Source: a virus
Virus record (IMG/VR): IMGVR_UViG_3300044949_001953
Coordinates: 1 to 38,338 of that record
Reading direction: 5' to 3' (one strand)
DNA length: 38,338 bases
Numbering within the stretch: the first letter of the stretch is position 1; the number at the start of each line of letters is the position of its first letter. The position numbers and the translations under genes were made by a program. The notes below the pieces were generated by a model that was not told where the DNA came from, ran no database searches, and saw only the letters and a list, made by a program, of their open reading frames with translations. This document shows positions 34,601 through 38,338 of this stretch, one piece after another.

Positions 34601-36820
34601 TATGACAACATCAGCTTTGGACCCGAAGGACGCCCCACATACGATCCTGCCATCTTGGATGCAATCTACGAAAGCCCATATCTAGATCCTTTCTTGGGCA
34701 CAAGACCTACTGATATTAATGTAGACGGTGGTGCATACATAGACACTTATTCTAGTTTTGCACCTGAAGAATTGGTTCCTGGATCAGAATTTGATACTTT
34801 GGATTTTCGTGTATACACTCGCCCGGGGTCAGATTGGGCATTCAACGGGCACGGATTTAAGAGTTACAGTCTCGGCGTTGACATAGGAAGTTTGCCTTAT
34901 GTCTATGACTTCTCAGTATGGTTTGATCAAGTGCCTTATTTGGTAACAGGTTTGTTGTCAAACCAAACCACTGGCATTGAACTTGTCGAAGGAGTCAATT
35001 ACACCACTGACTGGAACGCCAAAACGTTCACAATTACATCGGGCTGCAACGTTGGCGACACAGTGATTGGCATTGCCTACGGGGTGGGTGGTGGTAATCA
35101 GTTGTATCGACAGAATTATGCCGGTAACCAAATTGTCAACAATCAGATCACTGTGCCTGTGCTGTATGCACAGATACAAGAAGTTGATGCATGGGTCAAT
35201 GGTGTGCCTTACACTGGTGTAAGTTATGTTGCCAGTGGTAGCAACACAGTGGTATCATTTAATGATACATTTACTATCAACGACTATGTGGTTGTTTATG
35301 TGCTTGGACCAACCACAATTGATTCTACCCTGGTGAACTACAGCTGGAGCTCCCCGGTTACTCAAAATATCATTGGCGACGGATCTACCACGCTATTTGA
35401 ACTCGACAACAGCCTTGAATACACAAATCCTGCCAACTTAATTGTGTTGGCCAATGGCCGACGTTTAAGAACTGCTGCAGGTGTTGAATACTATGCCGAC
35501 GGCAGTTCAGCATATCTGCTGCCAGATCGCTTGGGATTCAGTCAAGCCCTGATTGCCGACAACGAAGTTCTTGTCTATATCAATGACATTCCTCAGATCT
35601 TGGGGGTTGATTTCACAGTGGAACCTTACACTGGAGATCATCGACATGTTGTGTTCGCTTCTATCCCAGCCGCCGGCGAAAGAATTCTGATATCTGTGAC
35701 CACTAATACACAAGCCAAAGTTACCGGAGGTCAATATCTGTTTATAGATACCAGTCAAGGATATGTACCAATTCTGGGAGATGTAATTCAAGTCATCACC
35801 TGGAATGATACTCGTCAGCAGAATATTCTTACCAGTGTGTATGTTGGCCCAGTTTCTTCGGGAACAGTGGTCAGTGAGGGATACGATGACACTGATTTTG
35901 ATGCTGCTACAGTACCCAACACACCCGGAAGTTTTGATTATACTGTGGGAATAACAGTTGAAAACAACAATCTATTCTTGACTCGACCAACTTTTACCCC
36001 GGACAAATTATGGGTAACACTGAATGGTCAGCGTTTGTTCTACGGAGAGAATTTTACTATTGTCAACGACGAAATTATACTTTCCATAGGCACACTACAA
36101 CCCAATGATGTTGTAATCATAACTGAGTTTACCAACAGTGTTGTTCCGGAAGCCATGGCGTTCCGTATTTTCCAAGACATGAGAGGAGTGCAGGCCACCT
36201 ACAGAATTACAGAAAACTCTACTACTGTGTTGACACAACAACTTGACAGTTACGACGACGTGATTTATGTAACCGATGTTTCTAAATTAGACGAACCCGA
36301 TATTAATAAAAATATTTGGGGAGTTCTGACTGTCAATGGTGAGAGAATCATGTATCGTAACAGAGACGTTGTCAATAACACAGTGAGCAGTCTACGCCGG
36401 GGAACAGCTGGCACAGCAGTTGCGGAGCACTCTCCAGGATCATATGTCTATGCTCTGGGCCGCGGAGAAATTTTACCTGCTGAATTTCAAGACTATATCG
36501 ACAGCAATTATTTCACCGCCAACGGAACAACCGTCAATTTTGAAGCTACCAATATTGTGTTTGACGACAGCGACAGCGCATTGGAAACTGAAGCAGTTGA
36601 AGTATATGTGGGCGGAACCAGAGTCACAGAAGGCTACACATTGACCAGTAGTTCGCCAGTTACAGTGTTGTTTAATGTTGCACCAACTGCTGGACTGGGG
36701 ATTACAATTTTGGTAAGACGTGGTGTCACTTGGTATGCTCCGGGCGCAGGAACACCCAGCGATGGTGTCGCGCTACAAGATACCGAAACTCAGGCTGCAA
36801 GGTTCTTGAGGGGTATGTAA
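22622..36820 (+). CDS. Giant multidomain virion structural protein (gp7 position)
   Basis: One uninterrupted 4732-aa frame. Residues 1-145 (LPEIFQTSTNKQFLSATLDQ, VGRRVGPG, YQLEPGV) look like the start of very large marine T4-like baseplate proteins; it occupies the gp7 slot after gp6. Other parts: cupredoxin-like beta domains (155-345), seven FG-GAP motifs (2314-3113), two CBM5/12-like modules (1905-1944, 3895-3934), a conserved-looking block PEWLMKTSLIDVNHKIREL plus EVKPYHVQIREFNL (3666-3720), GxGY repeats (3795-3880), at least ten copies of a strand-turn-strand VNG...DYT module, five of them in the last 650 residues, and a VNGERIMYRNRD...SLRRGTAGT unit (4567-4600). No signal peptide is seen. 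The ATG has GGAG nine bases upstream. It is probably a baseplate wedge or peripheral fibre/adhesin component; T4 gp7 is only 1032 aa. Confidence 0.75.
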   Translation: MARVRTVEFLPEIFQTSTNKQFLSATLDQLVQEPAFTTIQGFVGRRVGPGVNPNDEYIKETTNVRTNYQLEPGVILKKYDTNQVQDAITYPGITDAVGLAGGYTNNSDRLYTSDYYTWDPFIDLDKFANFSQYYWLPAGPDSVNVFSGDIPLTDTFTVTRENGVYTFSEQTGNNPVIRLVRGGTYKFDVAQNAKETVNFRVSSKGISAFVIDYQDNPNLKLVRGNTYVFTLVRNEYKFFIKTEPTLGTTNQYTDGVTNNGAVTGKITFTVPQDAPDVLYYCNDLQRNMVGNIEIVDAVPGTGPGFWIQVDPGVDGKLIATPNISSRDVLGVVNNGEDLGTVTFNVPLTTAQDFYYNLAPITFASGKVDLICNLQFDQLNNVFVDEFFKQFPSGIDGITNLNGRTLVFTETNTDPEGGGWEATTQYDPLIRTAPPSVPVIGGPGSYDSILFDQTTSITDVSVQRSVWQVQYVNTEGGGQYIQLTSVYNIENLQKFNIQFGTTYSSTQWFKNSSSEFEQIPLLSAVKSVLYYQDGTDPEIFGRIELVDQTNQGQLNVNEIIDKKNYISPNGVTFTNGLKVTFVGDIVPETYANNSYYIEGVGTAIKLLPVSEFVTPETYTQSATVPYDSTPYDVGNFDASLNQPLVPDYLTINRASLDSNAWSRSNRWFHIDVINASAEYNNTVAVLDNNFRAKRPIIEFRANTHLYNFGTQGKAPVDIIDFNATDALSTINGTIGYSVDGYSFINGSRVIFAADVDPNVRNKIYQVEFIVPDTVSPLIAQPIINLVPASDATVLFNQTVVCLSGALQQGKSFYFDGVTWFAGQQKTQTNQAPLFDVYDTAGISLSDRLKYPSTNFAGSKLFSYAVGTGTDDTVLRFPLKYLSLSNVGDIVFENNLYTDSFVYTKDSVSTTEMISTGYVRQYRTRTDFIKEIGWQPAADKSVVRQQFSFVYDGSPLVLDVPVDTTSVFPAVQLYISGIFIDPTDYTLAVSGDTTTITLNNINRIDGIGSVIEVDALSSKVSKFGFYQVPDNLENNPLNGNSQTFTLGTIRSHYQSIGQNLKNLVGPINGANNIRDLGNVIPYGQNILQQSSPMTLAGYFMRSNEYNIFNALSYNSREYEKFKAQLLDTVTRNDYTNYTIPDMLTAAINDINSGKTEASPFYWSDMLPASSIFSQRTSKITPISTNVFDLSTTYTFTSSNYQGLLVYLNNVLLMINKDYTVSSDGPRLTITVPLAVGDTVIIREYATTYGNYVPNTPTKLGLYPAFRPRIYVDTNYVTPQLMIEGHDGSLTTAFGDFRDELLLEFETRIFNNLKIKSIIPLTAQDVIPGQFRTTDYTLSEINQILSADFLSWIGWNKLNYQEQDYNANNQFTWNYISSGNKITGPNESPMPVGAWRGLYRWFYDTTSPNTTPWEMLGFSIEPSWWQDVYGAAPYTSDNLVLWDDLAAGKVADPAGEYYLPQYARPKLTEIIPNGTEGELLSPFNCVVGFYDASQFQKSWVFGDCGPVEYSWTRSSSYPFAVMRLLALTRPAEFFSLFADRDLYKFDTDYDQYLYNGRYRLDANGIQVYGNGTSKASFIDWIIDYNQQAGINSSDRLAKDLQSLDVRLCYRLGAFTDKQYLKIYTEKSSPNSLNSSLLLPDESYNLLLYKNQPFEQINYTSVIVQVVEGGYTVYGYSITNPYFEILTSKPYGTTKTIFAGGESISVPNQYTDQVVKIPYGYVFTNKSVVLDFLLSYGALLSSRGLLFTDRQNGYDLNWDQMAQEFLYYANQNWEPGSIINLNPSAFSITAFRDQAIIDSIVAQTPENNILDQNRTTVSVRDLVVDRFENIFKISSLTEQTISYLNLKFTSYESLVVLDNVSVFNDLIYDPVTGARQSRVNVTAVINSDWNGQLDAQGFIYNNDATVENWSPDKKYAKGEIVIYKNNYWSAQTIVQPKIEFDYGDWVKSDYTKIQRGLLQNLPNFSNQLANSYSINDANLETDQDLVAYGLIGFRPRQYMSALNLNDISQVNVYQQFLKDKGTIRSVQLIGNAKTNKEVAEYDLYENWAILQGTYGANANKSFVELRLNEADLNADPATVQIVNVGEVSEADQQILYTNFWRQSYKITSPDVFPTTTTSIQDAALPTAGYVSLDDVDITVFSLDARLGFAPGVLDTVGIGTTIWSAKVNAYDWGVFRCQGVPGNVQLITTNLNSTSVVQFSQKHGLVTGNVIIIRNFDDAVDGVYRILATPTANTAVIQLSVTRDIVGQGVAVVLRTMRVSQASDVINLSYANELTAGARAWVDNNGAGLWTVLEKQTPFTQIQSKNIPQGTPVYQSQLGYSVAQGTNNIIAVAGAPGYRISDNAPAIGAVYSYIKDVENQYAENAFLNLGTTGTLGYGNAVDIGNQSWIAAGASASNSNMGYAAAIFRAEDSNAFEQRQLLVAPDQDFGTGEFGYSVSVSKDERWMFVGAPGNNKVYAFARQDVELQQIRYTTDGINKIYPYNQSIEIDPAQPEQLSVVYNNKLLSYPTDYTVNATSVILVNLPPEGQSIFIQRKQAQLLDSTTFYEVVQNSTSGSGVGAKFTVTNTRGQYFASVTTAGTGYAIGNTVTINGNLLANDNSLPTSPTAPANNLVITITDIDGSGGIEDFTISGSGISNNYIFPVDPYLYTVENIWNISVSVDGILQRPFIDYDFQNDSAFANDIVFNTIPAAGASIVVSAKTQFEYIDTLEVAAPGGRFGSSIAQTDNARMIVIGAKLADSGTGSYSGMTYAFDRGVIKYIISSTSQNTFTLPVGFAEPVAVTVNGQYLTNSAEFINGQFSVSGSVVTVDVSLNIGDVVEIENNIFTLTQSIEAQNPFDQAEFGATLDICPTNCSLYIGSPNDGSVQTQVGSVQRMINQSRLFGVITSLNANPVLTAGDNIRINNQLVAVPAVPNNTVQGLSSAINQSGIPNVVSSVVNGLLTVNIIDLEAATEFDKLSVLPGTVGSAFEDLGFDVYAYAQTITSPYPTEGAKFGSSLSVSSDSTTLIVGAPGADLVEPTTFDAGTTYFDDRSTTFSNFENNSGVVYSYDFLPSAESSVSNPGKFVFGQQIYDNSVAPLDQWGSSVSYVSGRLLVGSPGSDLGDSAVNFGRVAVFENTTNRPAWYPIHVQVPVADSRLFNSVFMYNQLQSSKTYFFDFINPLQGKILGSARQNIDFIGSDDPARYNAGPINNKGNFWANDRVGEIWWDISSVRFIDPLQNDITYISRRWAQTFPGSRVDIYQWTESSVPPAQYTGPGTPKDTVSYTVRAVLNQQGVFETRYYYWITGIDTINTNAGKTLSTVGIARYIENPRSSGIPYIAPIDASTVAIYNGLEYLSASDTVIHIGYDREFNDDNIHTEYELIAQDKPDSFLSANLYRKLQDSFCGVNTTGAAVPDVSLSIAERYGVQYRPRQSMFVDRFIALENYLTYANSILLTLPISESRTFILLNSAEPEPTAASGEWNMRLANIQELGYQDLNEVPLGYRYLVATDSTNDGLWSIYQVLQTTEVLGGQRYTQLSRVQNYDTRKYWNYVNWYAVGYNSSIVPLFEVSNYAALATVEFSTPVGGSVKVTANAQGKFEIYQRTILGWDRVGLEDGTIQFKEELWDYSLGRFGFDVEVFDAQYFDAEPVIETRKIVQAINEELFIDDLAIYRNRALILMFNFILSELQAPEWLMKTSLIDVNHKIRELLPFQIFRQDNQDFVLDYIQEVKPYHVQIREFNLAYNGQDQYGGDLTDFDSPTYYNRLLDIPQYVNPVLLPYAKSSAVGTGTPNSIADTPADAEIWTQWPWSNWFNNYLLSVEEVSIIDGGEGYTEPPIVTVTGDALVPAVLAAVINSAGKVVAIDVIDPGSGYSTTAVITIEQGNGVGARAYAVMGNSLVRSIRTTIKYDRFEYNSDIVDWTAGTQYTQGTQVRYNNRVWSADSTVQSTEFDPEQWTLVPASTLSGVNRTMGFYTPTVNEPGLQLPLLVDGVEYPGVQVAGVGFNQDTGFDVGNFDINPYDNISFGPEGRPTYDPAILDAIYESPYLDPFLGTRPTDINVDGGAYIDTYSSFAPEELVPGSEFDTLDFRVYTRPGSDWAFNGHGFKSYSLGVDIGSLPYVYDFSVWFDQVPYLVTGLLSNQTTGIELVEGVNYTTDWNAKTFTITSGCNVGDTVIGIAYGVGGGNQLYRQNYAGNQIVNNQITVPVLYAQIQEVDAWVNGVPYTGVSYVASGSNTVVSFNDTFTINDYVVVYVLGPTTIDSTLVNYSWSSPVTQNIIGDGSTTLFELDNSLEYTNPANLIVLANGRRLRTAAGVEYYADGSSAYLLPDRLGFSQALIADNEVLVYINDIPQILGVDFTVEPYTGDHRHVVFASIPAAGERILISVTTNTQAKVTGGQYLFIDTSQGYVPILGDVIQVITWNDTRQQNILTSVYVGPVSSGTVVSEGYDDTDFDAATVPNTPGSFDYTVGITVENNNLFLTRPTFTPDKLWVTLNGQRLFYGENFTIVNDEIILSIGTLQPNDVVIITEFTNSVVPEAMAFRIFQDMRGVQATYRITENSTTVLTQQLDSYDDVIYVTDVSKLDEPDINKNIWGVLTVNGERIMYRNRDVVNNTVSSLRRGTAGTAVAEHSPGSYVYALGRGEILPAEFQDYIDSNYFTANGTTVNFEATNIVFDDSDSALETEAVEVYVGGTRVTEGYTLTSSSPVTVLFNVAPTAGLGITILVRRGVTWYAPGAGTPSDGVALQDTETQAARFLRGM
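29561..31960 (+). repeat. Seven FG-GAP (integrin-type propeller) motifs inside the giant gene
   Basis: The protein pattern aromatic-G-x-S/A-(V/I/L) followed by a strand and (V/I)GAPG, IGSP or VGSPG occurs seven times, starting at residues 2314, 2373, 2429, 2714, 2838, 2989 and 3077. Seven is the blade number of integrin-alpha propellers. The first three are close together (about 57 residues apart). The later blades are separated by inserted modules of 86-258 residues. Confidence 0.65.
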
Positions 36821-36825
36821 AACAA

Positions 36826-36833
36826 GGTAAATA
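36826..36833 (+). promoter_or_regulatory. Late promoter (GGTAAATA), near-leaderless geometry
   Basis: GGTAAATA ends five bases before the ATG at 36838, so the expected start site lies within one base of the start codon. It fills most of the 17-base gap after the giant gene. AAGG overlaps the motif but would lie upstream of the transcript. Confidence 0.65.
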
Positions 36834-36837
36834 AGTC

Positions 36838-36996
36838 ATGAATCAAACCAACGAGCAAAAGCCAACAACTCAAACACAAACGGGACAAACACAACAGCCC
36901 CGTCGCCCCAATGAAACGGGCAGTATCAGTGTTGAAGGATTTGTTCGAATTTTTGACCCTAACACCAAAGAGAAATTTGTGGAGAAACGAGCATGA
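36838..36996 (+). CDS. 52-aa protein related to the start of the next gene
   Basis: A small frame between the giant gene and the 201-aa gene. Residues 1-27 are a Gln/Thr/Pro-rich tail. Residues 28-52 (GSISVEGFVRIFDP then NTKEKFVEKRA) align with the N-terminus of the following protein (LAKIEGFVKIHDP then NSGEILVDKKNA), with shared VEGF/IEGF and DPN positions. It has its own late promoter, and its stop overlaps the next ATG (ATGA), which supports it being real and co-translated. It may be a duplicated N-terminal assembly domain or a minor virion component. The function is unknown. Confidence 0.65.
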   Translation: MNQTNEQKPTTQTQTGQTQQPRRPNETGSISVEGFVRIFDPNTKEKFVEKRA

Positions 36997-37598
36997 TCCA
37001 GCCGGGACTGGCCAAAATTGAAGGATTTGTAAAAATACATGATCCCAACAGCGGCGAAATTTTAGTTGATAAGAAAAACGCCATTCACTACGAGAATATT
37101 TCCATAGCCATGGCACAAACTCTCAGCAACAGAGATTTGGGTTGGATCTATCTCATGGCATTTGGCAACGGTGGAAGCTCGGTGGATCCCACTGGTGTTA
37201 TTACGTATTTGCCCCCGAATACCACCGGGCAAAATGCAGACTTATACAACGAAACATATGCCAAAGTAGTTGACGACAACAGTTCGGCCAACACTGATGC
37301 CAACAACAACAAAATGACAGTGTTGCACACCACTGGCAAAGTATATACGGATATTCTTGTCACTTGTTTGTTGGATTATGGCGAACCTCCAGGACAACAA
37401 GCGTTTGACAATTCTACCAATTTTAACGGAGAGTATGTGTTCGATGAACTGGGATTAAAGTGCTGGAATGGCAGCGCCACTGATCTTCGTTTGATTACTC
37501 ACGTTATTTTTCACCCGGTGCAAAAAAGTTTGAATCGTCAAATTCAAATTGATTACACACTGAGAATTCAAACTCTGACTAATTTGAGTCAGGCATAA
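36993..37598 (+). CDS. Virion structural protein, unknown role
   Basis: A 201-aa late protein. The N-terminal GLAKIEGFVKIHDPN segment is shared with the upstream 52-aa product. A helix with MAQTLSNRDLGWIYLMAFGNGG follows, then a beta-rich C-terminal half (VYTDILVTCLLDYGEP, GEYVFDELGLKCW, LITHVIFHPV, IQIDYTLRIQTL) typical of small phage neck, baseplate or fibre-attachment proteins. No known catalytic motif is seen. GGAG lies eight bases before the ATG. By position among baseplate and fibre genes it is probably a baseplate-peripheral or fibre-adaptor protein. Confidence 0.6.
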   Translation: MIQPGLAKIEGFVKIHDPNSGEILVDKKNAIHYENISIAMAQTLSNRDLGWIYLMAFGNGGSSVDPTGVITYLPPNTTGQNADLYNETYAKVVDDNSSANTDANNNKMTVLHTTGKVYTDILVTCLLDYGEPPGQQAFDNSTNFNGEYVFDELGLKCWNGSATDLRLITHVIFHPVQKSLNRQIQIDYTLRIQTLTNLSQA

Positions 37599-37613
37599 TA
37601 TGAATAGATTAAC

Positions 37614-37625
37614 GGTAAATAAATA
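37614..37625 (+). promoter_or_regulatory. Late promoter, double overlapping TAAATA
   Basis: GGTAAATA (37614-37621) overlaps a second TAAATA (37620-37625). A start site near 37627-37631 leaves a leader of about 20 bases containing GGAG (37638-37641) before the ATG at 37650. Unlike the leaderless cases, this one carries a proper ribosome binding site. Confidence 0.65.
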
Positions 37626-37649
37626 AAGTTAGGACACGGAGCAACCCAA

Positions 37650-38338
37650 ATGGCATATACAATTAACCTTACAGATGGATCAATTTTTGCTACTATTGCA
37701 GATGGTACCATTAACACCTCGAGCTCAATGACGCTGGTTGGTAAAAACTACGCTGGTTATGGTGAATTTCTCGACGAGAACTTTATTCACCTGTTGGAAA
37801 ATAGTTCCAACACCACTGCGCCAGGTGCACCATTGACTGGACAGATTTGGTGGGATTCAGGCGCCGGTATTCTCAATGTCTACAACGGCACAGCATGGAA
37901 GCGAATTGGTGGAGCCACAGCCAGTGCGTCAGCACCCAGTGGTGCGACCAGCGAAATTGGAGACCTTTGGTATGACACTACTAACGCACAGTTAAAAGTA
38001 TACACAGGTTCTGCTTGGTTATTGGTGGGTCCTGCATTTACTTCTGGCACAGGAACAACTGGCGCCATTGTTGACACTATCGTCGACAACACAGCGGTCA
38101 GTCACGTTGTGATCAAATTCTTTGTGGAAGACAGTATTGTTGCTATCATGAGCAAGGACGCAACTTTCACACCACAGAGTTCCATCAGTGGGTTCACAAC
38201 AGTTCGTCCAGGTATGACCATGGCCACATCAGTTGGCGGCCAGACGCCTCTTTTCCAGGGTACTGCAACCGACAGTCAATTGTTGGATGGTATCGACAGC
38301 ACTGGCTTTATTCAACGAAACGTTAACCAGACCACTTC
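37650..38338 (+). CDS. Tail-fibre-like structural protein (truncated by window edge)
   Basis: At least 229 codons, still open at the right edge. The N-terminus MAYTINLTDGSIFATIADGT with a GKNYAGYGEFLDENFIHLLEN block matches the start I know from large fibre or structural proteins of T4-like aquatic phages. Two copies of a G(Q/D)(I/L)W(W/Y)D...L(N/K)VY(N/T)G(T/S)AW unit follow (residues about 67-86 and 106-125). A segment with TATDSQLLDGIDSTGFI appears near residue 215; this LDGxDSxxF pattern is typical of trimeric fibre shafts. It is probably host-recognition machinery. GGAG lies eight bases upstream. Confidence 0.75.
   Translation, partial: MAYTINLTDGSIFATIADGTINTSSSMTLVGKNYAGYGEFLDENFIHLLENSSNTTAPGAPLTGQIWWDSGAGILNVYNGTAWKRIGGATASASAPSGATSEIGDLWYDTTNAQLKVYTGSAWLLVGPAFTSGTGTTGAIVDTIVDNTAVSHVVIKFFVEDSIVAIMSKDATFTPQSSISGFTTVRPGMTMATSVGGQTPLFQGTATDSQLLDGIDSTGFIQRNVNQTT

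Overview
This window reads as a piece of a T4-superfamily contractile-tailed phage (myovirus) genome, probably aquatic. The evidence is the gene set itself: the recombination nuclease pair gp46/gp47, a gp55-type late sigma factor, baseplate proteins gp53, gp5, gp25 and gp6, and candidates for gp48, gp27 and gp7. Recurrent TAAATA late-promoter motifs support this. Many virion proteins are far larger than their T4 counterparts, a style I associate with marine T4-like phages. The host cannot be determined. Several genes have purine-rich Shine-Dalgarno sites (one is AAAGGAGG) and two leftward promoters look like sigma70 promoters, so a bacterial host with ordinary signals is likely.

Layout. Positions 1-435 are non-coding and full of hairpins. 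From 436 to 9338 nine genes run leftward, almost all overlapping by 4 or 8 bases. In transcription order they are the gp55-like sigma factor, a radical SAM/SPASM-like protein, gp47, a protein with a sulfotransferase-like P-loop start, an SGNH-like protein, gp46, a short-chain dehydrogenase, a second radical SAM protein and a GIY-YIG protein. A consensus sigma70 promoter (9362-9389) heads the array and a second one (6909-6938) precedes gp47. From 9434 to the right edge everything runs rightward and is virion structure: a cupin-like protein, a 1074-aa protein with a candidate gp48 C-terminus, gp53-like, a 989-aa candidate hub protein, gp5-like hub/spike, gp25, gp6, a 4732-aa giant at the gp7 position, a 52-aa protein, a 201-aa relative of it, and a truncated tail-fibre-like gene.

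How it works together. The 95-bp divergent region at 9339-9433 looks like a temporal switch. The host-type promoter makes the late sigma factor leftward, and a TAAATA promoter that this factor should recognise fires rightward into the structural genes. Five short intergenic gaps carry this motif. In three of them the predicted transcription start falls on, or within one base of, the start codon, which predicts leaderless late messages.

Most unusual points: the 14.2-kb single reading frame, which holds seven FG-GAP motifs (a complete integrin-like propeller) interrupted by other modules; the insertion of two unfamiliar genes between gp47 and gp46, followed by an SDR and a radical SAM enzyme in the same operon; the leaderless late-promoter geometry; and the structured non-coding left end.
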